A program made the position numbers and the translations under genes. The notes under the pieces were generated by a model. That model was not told the DNA's origin. It searched no databases and was given only the letters and a program-made list of their open reading frames with translations. Below are positions 1-4,777 of a stretch of 6,124 nt of DNA, piece after piece (within the stretch, counting starts at the first letter, position 1; each line of letters opens with the position of its first letter). Origin of the DNA: Rikenellaceae bacterium (lineage in GTDB: Bacteria; Bacteroidota; Bacteroidia; Bacteroidales; Rikenellaceae). The DNA is taken from contig JAITVB010000086.1 in NCBI GenBank assembly GCA_031286025.1, positions 1 to 6,124 on the forward strand, in the 5' to 3' direction.

Positions 1-189
1 TCTTATCTATATCCGTGGTTTGATGGATTTATTGTTGGAACCGAGTGCGTCAATGAATACGGCGAGAAATTATTTGACATAGAATTCAATACAATTATTC
101 ACTCTGATTTTGGAGAAAAAGTTACCTGCGCAACGAACGGAACATGGAGCGCATCGACAAAATGTTTGAACAGCAAGCCGTCGTTTTAG
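1..189 (+). CDS. Partial hypothetical protein, C-terminal part (5' end outside window)
   Basis: Frame 1 is open from the first base to a TAG at 187-189, giving 62 residues. I do not recognise the family. Residues 1-40 are rich in aromatic and beta-forming residues (YPWFDGFIVG near the start, then FDIEFNTII) and look like real protein. The last 20 or so residues (from VTCATNG onward) are Ser/Thr/Lys/Asn-rich and look like out-of-frame translation. From about base 117 the frame one base behind reads a convincing coiled coil (see 144-302). Either this gene truly ends at 189 and overlaps the next by 46 nt, or a one-base shift in the AAAAA run at 116-120 has split a single gene that should end at 302. 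Existence of a coding region here is moderately sure; its end and function are not. Confidence 0.4.
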   Translation, partial: SYLYPWFDGFIVGTECVNEYGEKLFDIEFNTIIHSDFGEKVTCATNGTWSASTKCLNSKPSF

Positions 190-302
190 GGCAACAGAAC
201 AAATTGATCGAACTTGTTCTTGAACAAAGCAGGAAAACACAAGATCGTGCCGATAACTTACTCCGCCTAATCACCGACAAATTTTTGAGTCATGATAAAT
301 AG
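144..302 (+). CDS. Small coiled-coil protein, or the frameshifted C-terminus of the preceding gene
   Basis: From ATG 144 this frame encodes 52 residues, rich in Gln, Glu, Lys, Arg and regularly spaced Leu/Ile. It is all helix-forming with a heptad-like pattern over about residues 4-46, as in oligomerisation tails of mobile-element regulators. The frame stays open upstream back to a TGA at 105-107, and the residues before the ATG (YLRNERN) continue the same helical character, so the ATG may not be the true start. No convincing ribosome binding site is seen. Its stop TAG at 300-302 lies inside the start of the next gene (11-nt overlap, ATGATAAATAG), which suggests translational coupling. No enzymatic motif is visible. 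It could be independent or the tail of the gene that starts left of the window. Confidence 0.4.
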   Translation: MERIDKMFEQQAVVLGQQNKLIELVLEQSRKTQDRADNLLRLITDKFLSHDK

Positions 303-552
303 TTTTGATTTTCAGCGTTGGGAGAAGATACGTGCCCGATGTGAGCACACATTCGCTTTATGCGATGAACACATCAAGTACCTGCAAGACAACACCGATC
401 TTAAGCGTATAGACGAACAGATCGAGGAGATTAAAAAACAGGGGGCCGTCCTGATCAAAGAATCGGAAGCCTACCGGGCGGAATTGAAGATGATCTGGGA
501 ACAATCGAAAGAAATCGACGAACTCACGGATAAATTACTGAAAAAAGCCTAA
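292..552 (+). CDS. Small coiled-coil hypothetical protein
   Basis: This encodes an 86-residue, strongly charged protein predicted to be almost wholly helical. Residues from about 38 onward carry a heptad pattern (LKRIDEQIEEIKKQGAVL) rich in Glu, Lys, Ile and Leu, continuing through EIDELTDKLLKK at the C-terminus. The N-terminal third contains two Cys (C17, C24) and several aromatics. There is no signal peptide, membrane segment or catalytic motif, and I do not recognise the family. Its ATG overlaps the preceding reading frame by 11 nt and its stop is only 4 nt before the next ATG, so it sits in the middle of an operon-like run ending in a DNA-binding protein. A structural or partner role for that regulator is possible but is only inference from position. 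Confidence 0.65.
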   Translation: MINSFDFQRWEKIRARCEHTFALCDEHIKYLQDNTDLKRIDEQIEEIKKQGAVLIKESEAYRAELKMIWEQSKEIDELTDKLLKKA

Positions 553-556
553 TTAT

Positions 557-808
557 ATGAAGTCACCACAAGAAATAGCCATTACGGAGCGGTTTAACTC
601 GGTTTTCAGGCAACTGCATGCCTCTGTCGGACACGGAATGAAAGCGCGGTTCTGCCGGGATAACGGCATTAACTGCAACCAACTGAACGCCCTTTTGAAG
701 CGACCTGAAACCCGAACACTTCCGCCCTATTATATCGCCTGTCTGTGCAGGGATTATGGTGTTTCGACCGACTGGATTTTGCTCGGGGTAGGAGAGATGA
801 CAATCTGA
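557..808 (+). CDS. Short XRE/phage-repressor-type helix-turn-helix DNA-binding protein
   Basis: This encodes 83 residues resembling the N-terminal DNA-binding domain of Bacteroidota XRE/phage-repressor regulators. After an N-terminal helix (about residues 8-24) comes a helix-turn-helix-like stretch, KARFCRDNGINCNQLNALL (about 29-47). A second helix pair follows, ending in STDWILLGVGEM, the typical domain-closing motif (usually VS-x-x-WLLTGxGEM). The protein stops right there, so the effector or S24 peptidase domain that often follows in this family is absent. It probably binds DNA as a dimer in the cytoplasm. It is the last gene before the attachment site, 4 nt after the coiled-coil gene, and its stop abuts a tandem repeat. 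A repressor or an excisionase-like directionality factor both fit; the sequence alone does not decide. Confidence 0.7.
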   Translation: MKSPQEIAITERFNSVFRQLHASVGHGMKARFCRDNGINCNQLNALLKRPETRTLPPYYIACLCRDYGVSTDWILLGVGEMTI

Positions 809-829
809 AATCCCTGCAAAATCCCTGCA
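808..829 (+). repeat. Tandem 11-bp direct repeat, possible integrase arm-type sites
   Basis: Two identical copies of AAATCCCTGCA lie head to tail (808-818 and 819-829), starting on the last base of the HTH gene's stop codon. An 11-bp period puts both on the same DNA face. A 9-bp inverted match (TGCAGGGAT) occurs at 746-754 inside the HTH gene. Position, about 65 bp inside the element from the tRNA fragment, suits arm-type recombinase or accessory-factor sites; this role is inferred. Confidence 0.5.
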
Positions 830-889
830 AAAGTCAACAATGTAAAAAACATGCATGACAATCAGTGATATATGTATTAATAAAAATTT

Positions 890-930
890 CTGTTATCAGG
901 GGGTCTTAGGTTCAAGTCCTAAACGAAGAG
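890..930 (+). other. tRNA 3' half remnant (putative attR; tRNA-Asn likely)
   Basis: Bases 906-922 form a perfect T-arm: a 5-bp stem (TTAGG/CCTAA) around the loop TTCAAGT. Before it sit a variable region (GGGTC, 901-905) and an anticodon-stem 3' strand (TCAGG, 896-900). After it come a 7-nt acceptor strand (ACGAAGA, 923-929) and G930 at the discriminator position. No D-arm and no complementary 5' acceptor strand (TCTTCGT) are present upstream, so this is not a complete gene. A72 (implying U1) with G73 fits tRNA-Asn or tRNA-Gln. CTGTTA at 890-895, directly before the stem strand, resembles the Asn anticodon loop CTGTTAA less one A. This is the usual footprint of tyrosine-recombinase integration in the 3' half of a tRNA gene. 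CCA is not encoded directly after G930. Confidence 0.65.
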
Positions 931-941
931 CGCAGACAGAG

Positions 942-981
942 CGCAATGTAAACCAATGGTTTACGTTGCGTTTTCTTTTTT
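942..981 (+). terminator. Intrinsic terminator downstream of the tRNA remnant
   Basis: Bases 942-954 pair with 958-970 in a 13-bp stem (one G-U pair) closed by a 3-nt loop (AAT). The T-rich run TTTTCTTTTTT at 971-981 follows directly. It begins about 12 nt after the tRNA discriminator base and was presumably the original terminator of that tRNA. It also separates the element from rnpA. Confidence 0.9.
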
Positions 982-1143
982 CCGACAGCCTCAACAGGGA
1001 AAATATCAGAATAAAAAGCATTCTCGAATAGTCCGATATTGTATGTCGCAAAACTATAACCTTTCTTTCGCCCTCACAATATGCACTTTACCGAATGCTT
1101 ACACTGCTTTTTCATGTTTTACCGTTTTTACGAGGCGTTTTCG

Positions 1144-1151
1144 TACCTTTG
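1144..1151 (+). promoter_or_regulatory. rnpA-yidD promoter, Bacteroidota -7 box
   Basis: TACCTTTG is a perfect match to TAnnTTTG, the -7 element of the Bacteroidota primary sigma factor. A -33 TTTG is not clear; only a T-run at 1125-1129 lies upstream. The predicted transcript starts near 1157, about 28 nt before the rnpA GTG. The preceding part of the intergenic region (982-1143) shows nothing else I can name. Confidence 0.65.
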
Positions 1152-1184
1152 TTCCTAATATAAATCAGATCTACAAGGCATCCG

Positions 1185-1601
1185 GTGGAACCACAAGATT
1201 TTAGTTTTTCGAAACGGCAACGGCTGTGCGGCAAAAAGGAGGTTGACGCTCTTTTTACCGACGGCGAGTCGTTTTTTGCCTACCCCTTCCGGGTGATCTA
1301 CCTGGTCGAAGTACCTGAAGAAAACGGCATTGGACAAGTTGCCGACAACAAAATCGGCGGTGGCGTACAGGTACTGATATCGGTCGGCAAAAAACGCCAC
1401 AAGCGGGCGGTCGTCCGCAACCTGCTCAAACGCCGGACGCGAGAAGCATTTCGACATCACGCCCGACCCCTAAAGGAAATCAAGGGGAAAACCATTCATC
1501 TGGCACTGCTCTATTCCTCCAAAGACGTTCTCGACTATGGCGACATCGAACACGGGGTCAAAAAAGCCATCGCCACCCTCGGGCAGGCCCTCGGCCTTTA
1601 G
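1185..1601 (+). CDS. rnpA: Ribonuclease P protein component
   Basis: This 138-residue basic protein binds the catalytic RNase P RNA and helps it recognise and cleave the 5' leader of precursor tRNAs in the cytoplasm. The family signature is clear at residues 67-88: [11 protein letters not shown] followed by LLKRRTRE, matching the conserved RNR-helix pattern (RN-x-x-KR-x-x-RE). The N-terminal FSFSKRQRL and the beta-sheet block up to about residue 66 also fit, and the length is close to the usual 110-140. The start is GTG at 1185: the in-frame upstream stop is TAA at 1161-1163 and no other start codon lies between. A perfect -7 box ends 33 nt upstream. yidD follows after 4 nt, a classical neighbour. 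rpmH, the usual upstream partner in many phyla, is not adjacent here; a tRNA remnant and terminator precede the promoter instead. Confidence 0.95.
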   Translation: MEPQDFSFSKRQRLCGKKEVDALFTDGESFFAYPFRVIYLVEVPEENGIGQVADNKIGGGVQVLISVGKKRHKRAVVRNLLKRRTREAFRHHARPLKEIKGKTIHLALLYSSKDVLDYGDIEHGVKKAIATLGQALGL

Positions 1602-1605
1602 ACGG

Positions 1606-1818
1606 GTGGTGATTGCGCCGTTCGTGGGGCTGTTGCTGCTTTACAAGTATGCGATTTCGCCCTACCTGCCGCGGGCTTGCCGCTACACGCCCACTTGCTC
1701 GGAATATGCGGTCGAGGCGTTTCGCAAGCATGGGGTTTCCCGTGGATTCTGCCTGACGGCCAAACGGTTGCTTTCTTGCCATCCCTGGGGTGGAAGCGGT
1801 TATGACCCCGTGCCCTAA
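1606..1818 (+). CDS. yidD: Membrane protein insertion efficiency factor YidD
   Basis: YidD is a small, inner-membrane-associated protein that assists the YidC insertase during membrane protein insertion. The family core is unmistakable: [10 protein letters not shown], then [11 protein letters not shown] with its Cys pair (C25, C31 in the 70-residue form), and the C-terminal [13 protein letters not shown]. Residues 1-13 form a hydrophobic, probably amphipathic membrane-binding helix. I chose GTG 1606 (4 nt after the rnpA stop; GTG 1609 is equally possible) because it gives the normal family length. An in-frame ATG at 1537 would add 23 Ser/Pro/Gly-rich residues by reading 65 nt inside rnpA in another frame, and that extension does not look like YidD. 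Co-transcription with rnpA is very likely. No clear terminator follows. Confidence 0.92.
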   Translation: MVIAPFVGLLLLYKYAISPYLPRACRYTPTCSEYAVEAFRKHGVSRGFCLTAKRLLSCHPWGGSGYDPVP

Positions 1819-2068
1819 GTAGTGTCTGTCCAATGCGTATCCACACAGGGAGATTTTTGTACCCGCCCCGGTTTGGAGGGAACAGAACACTCCATTGCAT
1901 CAGCATCTCTTGTACAAGGACTAAAAACGACAGTATAGCCCCACAGATATCCACTTACCGTCATTAATACCTAAACCCTACTCCGACCAACCCGAAGAAA
2001 TTCAAGGGGAATAAAGCGATAGAAAGTGTTCGGGCACGATAGAACGGGCAAAAATTCCACCTTTTTCG

Positions 2069-2076
2069 TATATTTG
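2069..2076 (+). promoter_or_regulatory. Promoter of the GH95 gene, Bacteroidota -7 box
   Basis: TATATTTG matches TAnnTTTG exactly. Transcription would start near 2082, leaving about 23 nt before ATG 2105. No good -33 TTTG is seen at the expected distance, so the promoter may be weak or need an activator. The rest of the yidD-GH95 gap (1819-2068) contains a 10-bp palindrome at 1909-1918 and nothing else recognisable. Confidence 0.65.
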
Positions 2077-2104
2077 TTTTTACTTGAAATCAAAACCCCA
2101 TCCG

Positions 2105-4570
2105 ATGATGAAGAAAGCGATTTTATCCTTGTTGGCCGTGCTCTTAACCGGTACCCTGTCGGCCCAGGACAACCTGAAACTCTGGTATGAAACCCCCGCC
2201 GCCACATGGAACGAGGCGCTGCCGATCGGCAACGGTTCGCTCGGGGCGATGATCTACGGCACCCCCGGGCGCGAAGTGCTGCAACTCAACGAAGAAACCG
2301 TCTGGGCCGGCTCGCCCCACAACAATTACAACACAGCCGCCAAAGACCATTTGGCCGAAATCCGCGAACTGATTTTCCAAAAAAAGTTCAAACAGGCGGA
2401 ATTGCTGTGTAACCGATACATTGCCTCGCAGACCGACAACGGCATGTCGTACCAGACCGTAGGCAACCTCCACCTCGAAATGGAGGGAAACGCGGTCTAC
2501 ACCGACTACTATCGCGACCTCGACCTGGCCACGGCCACGGCTACCGTTTCCTACACCTCGAACGGAGTAAAATACAAGCGCGAAATTTTCGCCTCGCATC
2601 CCGACGGAGTGATTGTCATGCGCCTGACGGCCGACAAGCCGGGATCGGTAACTTTCCGTGCCGGGTTCGACTCCCCGATGGCGGTTCTCCTAAATCTGCT
2701 CGGCAACAACACCCTGCTGATCAACGGCATGTCGACCTCCCAGGAAGGCGTCAAGGGCGATGTGGGCTTTGTCGGCTATGCCCGCGTACTGAACGAAGGA
2801 GGCCGCCTGGCTGCCCGGGGATCATCGATCGAGGTGACTTCGGCCGACGCCGTGACGATCCTCATCGCCGTCGGAACCAATTTCAAAAGCTATAACGACC
2901 TGTCGGCCCTTCCGGGCGATGCGGAAAAAACGCTCGACCGGGCATCGGCCAAAAGTTACAACGATCTGAAAAATAGCCATATAGATGACTATCGGGCGTT
3001 ATTCGACCGCGTCACCCTTGATCTGGGCACCACACGGGCCGCCCAAAAACCGACCGACCGCCGCATCGAACAATTTTCACAGGGCAACGACCCGCAGTTG
3101 GTGGCCCTCTATTTCCAATTCGGCCGCTACCTGATGATCAGCGGTTCACGCCCAGGGACACAGGCGATGAATCTGCAAGGCATCTGGAACCATCACCTCG
3201 CCGCTCCGTGGGACGGCAAATACACGATCAATATCAACACCGAAATGAACTATTGGCCGGCCGAGGTAACCAACCTCTCCGACCTGCACGAACCGTTGTT
3301 CTCGTTGGTGCGTGATCTGAGCGTGACCGGGGCCGAAGCGGCGAAGAATATGTACGGCGTACGCGGTTGGGTTGCCCACCACAACTCCGATATCTGGCGT
3401 TTTTCGGGCGCGATCGACCGCGGTTTCTACGGCACCTGGCCGATGGGGGGGGCATGGCTCTCGACCCATCTCTGGCAACACTACCTGTATACGGGCGACC
3501 TGAATTTCCTGCGCCAACACTATCCTGTGCTGAAAGGCCTTTCCGAGTTTTACCTCGATTTTCTGGTGAAAGACCCCGAGCACGGTTGGTTGGTCGTCGC
3601 TCCGTCGATCTCCCCGGAAAACACACTGAAAGGGTTTGGCGATGAAAATTCGTCGGTGACCGCCGGCACGACGATGGACAACCAGATCGTGACCGACGTC
3701 TTCGACATGACGACCAAGGCAGCCGAAGCATTGGGCCTGACCTCCTCCGAAAAAGAATTTCTGAAGCAAATCGCCGCTACACGCGCCAAATTGCCGCCGA
3801 TGCAGGTCGGACGATACGGCCAGTTGCAGGAATGGATGTGGGACATCGACGACCCGAACGACAAACACCGCCACGTATCGCATCTTTACGGCATGTTCCC
3901 CTCGGCCCAGATCTCGCCCTACCGCAATCCCGAACTGTTCAGTGCCGCGGCCAAGACGCTTGAGCAGCGCGGCGACGTGTCGACCGGTTGGTCAATGGGT
4001 TGGAAGGTGTGTCTGTGGGCGCGCCTGCTCGACGGCGACCACGCCCTCAAGCTGATCACCGATCAGTTGAACCTGATCCGTACGACGGGCAATACGGGCT
4101 CGGGCGGCACCTATGCCAACATGTTCGACGCCCACCCGCCGTTCCAGATCGATGGTAACTTCGGTTGTACGGCCGGGATCGCCGAGATGTTCGTGCAGAG
4201 CCACGACGGCATGCTGCACATCCTGCCCGCGCTGCCCGCCAACTGGAAGAGCGGCCGCGTGACGGGCCTGAAAGCCCGCGGTGGTTTCGAGGTAGACATC
4301 GCATGGGCCGACGGCAAGTTGACCCGACTCGTTGTACGCTCGGCCTTGGGCGGGAACTGCCGTATTCGCGTCCACACACCGGTAGCGGGCGAGGGGATTA
4401 CGCTGAAAAAGGCGAATGGCAAGAATCCCAATCCCTATAATTACGAAGTTGCCATCCGCAAGCCGCTCGTATCGAAAACCGCACCGGCCGCCAACGTCAG
4501 GCTGCAACCGTCGGAAGTGTTCGATTTCGCGACCGAAGCGGGGGAAAGCTACTCGTTTACCGGCAAATAA
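2105..4570 (+). CDS. Secreted GH95 family alpha-L-fucosidase (alpha-1,2-fucosidase type)
   Basis: This 821-residue glycoside hydrolase is expected to remove alpha-1,2-linked L-fucose from host mucin, milk or plant glycans by an inverting mechanism; some GH95 members act on alpha-L-galactose. Residues 1-20 are a signal peptide (MMKK, hydrophobic core, probable cut after SA-20), with no lipobox Cys, so the periplasm or outside is predicted. The N-terminal beta domain starts with LWYETPAATW and EALPIGNGSLGAMIYG, then LQLNEETVWAG (residues 26-69). The (alpha/alpha)6 barrel carries TININTEMNYWPAE (N376, N378), SPEN with E505 as likely general acid, and QIDGNFG with D683, matching Asn421/Asn423/Glu566/Asp766 of Bifidobacterium AfcA as I recall them. 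A beta domain follows to the end. ATG 2105 is preferred over an in-frame TTG at 2084, which lies at the predicted transcription start; ATG 2108 is an alternative. It stands alone, without SusC/SusD or other glycosidase genes in the window. Confidence 0.93.
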   Translation: MMKKAILSLLAVLLTGTLSAQDNLKLWYETPAATWNEALPIGNGSLGAMIYGTPGREVLQLNEETVWAGSPHNNYNTAAKDHLAEIRELIFQKKFKQAELLCNRYIASQTDNGMSYQTVGNLHLEMEGNAVYTDYYRDLDLATATATVSYTSNGVKYKREIFASHPDGVIVMRLTADKPGSVTFRAGFDSPMAVLLNLLGNNTLLINGMSTSQEGVKGDVGFVGYARVLNEGGRLAARGSSIEVTSADAVTILIAVGTNFKSYNDLSALPGDAEKTLDRASAKSYNDLKNSHIDDYRALFDRVTLDLGTTRAAQKPTDRRIEQFSQGNDPQLVALYFQFGRYLMISGSRPGTQAMNLQGIWNHHLAAPWDGKYTININTEMNYWPAEVTNLSDLHEPLFSLVRDLSVTGAEAAKNMYGVRGWVAHHNSDIWRFSGAIDRGFYGTWPMGGAWLSTHLWQHYLYTGDLNFLRQHYPVLKGLSEFYLDFLVKDPEHGWLVVAPSISPENTLKGFGDENSSVTAGTTMDNQIVTDVFDMTTKAAEALGLTSSEKEFLKQIAATRAKLPPMQVGRYGQLQEWMWDIDDPNDKHRHVSHLYGMFPSAQISPYRNPELFSAAAKTLEQRGDVSTGWSMGWKVCLWARLLDGDHALKLITDQLNLIRTTGNTGSGGTYANMFDAHPPFQIDGNFGCTAGIAEMFVQSHDGMLHILPALPANWKSGRVTGLKARGGFEVDIAWADGKLTRLVVRSALGGNCRIRVHTPVAGEGITLKKANGKNPNPYNYEVAIRKPLVSKTAPAANVRLQPSEVFDFATEAGESYSFTGK

Positions 4571-4576
4571 ATTCTT

Positions 4577-4625
4577 TTCACAGGACGTTCAAGCCGCCCG
4601 ACGGGCGACTTGAACGTCCTGTGAA
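4577..4625 (+). terminator. Long near-perfect hairpin at the 3' end of the GH95 gene
   Basis: Bases 4577-4593 pair perfectly with 4609-4625 (17 bp). After one C/A mismatch, 4595-4599 pair with 4603-4607 (5 bp) around a GAC loop. It begins 6 nt after the fucosidase stop codon, the usual place for a terminator. No T-run follows on either strand, so it may instead be an mRNA-stabilising 3' hairpin or a dispersed palindromic repeat. Confidence 0.6.
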
Positions 4626-4764
4626 GTGAGGTTCGACCCGTGTACAAAAGATTCCTGCCGAGGTCACTGCGCAGTTGAAATTTCTTTGAAAAAACTTCGT
4701 TTTCCGAGACTGGCGTTACGTTGAAAATCCTCCGTACGGAGACGCACCTTGTTGGGAAAAAGCA

Positions 4765-4772
4765 TATCTTTG
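4765..4772 (+). promoter_or_regulatory. uvrB promoter, Bacteroidota -7 box
   Basis: TATCTTTG matches TAnnTTTG exactly and ends only 5 nt before the uvrB ATG at 4778. TTG triplets at 4749-4751 and 4752-4754 are closer than the usual -33 spacing. A perfect 12-bp palindrome (CTCCGTACGGAG, 4730-4741) lies just upstream and could be an operator, though I know no regulator for it. Confidence 0.6.
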
Positions 4773-4777
4773 TCTCG

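Larger units (their letters stand above)
1..900. mobile_element. Right end of a putative integrative element inserted at a tRNA gene
   Basis: This stretch is clearly more AT-rich than the rest of the window and holds only small, tightly packed genes of phage or mobile-element type (two coiled-coil proteins and a short XRE-like DNA-binding protein). It ends at a tRNA 3' half that lacks its 5' half. A plus-strand tRNA 3' remnant followed by its own terminator means the host chromosome continues to the right, so the inserted DNA lies to the left. No integrase, transfer or phage structural gene is visible, so prophage, ICE or mobilizable island cannot be told apart. The left limit is outside the window and the exact right limit (about 890-900) depends on the crossover point. 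Confidence 0.55.

Noticed and set aside
109..122. Programmed -1 frameshift site
   Set aside because: The A-run does not form a canonical slippery heptamer in the zero frame and no strong downstream hairpin is evident; kept only as a possible frameshift of unknown cause.
808..829. Start of a CRISPR array
   Set aside because: The two 11-bp units are adjacent with no spacer between them and there are no further copies.
563..856. 97-residue minus-strand open frame over the HTH gene
   Set aside because: It covers the repeats and mirrors the HTH gene; the plus-strand protein shows a recognisable domain.
850..930. Complete tRNA gene
   Set aside because: Only the 3' half folds. No D-arm and no 5' acceptor strand complementary to 923-929 can be found upstream.
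956..1204. 82-residue plus-strand open frame between the terminator and rnpA
   Set aside because: It starts inside the terminator loop, spans the rnpA promoter and overlaps the rnpA start; its composition is not protein-like.
1155..1460. 101-residue minus-strand open frame over rnpA
   Set aside because: Antisense shadow of rnpA, whose signature motif lies on the plus strand.
1909..1918. 10-bp palindrome CTTGTACAAG as an operator
   Set aside because: It lies about 150 bp upstream of the promoter box, occurs once, and matches no operator I know; a chance palindrome is likely.
3146..3883. 245-residue minus-strand open frame inside the fucosidase gene
   Set aside because: It is antisense to a well-supported GH95 domain, its translation shows no family features, and GC-rich codon use on the plus strand readily produces such frames.
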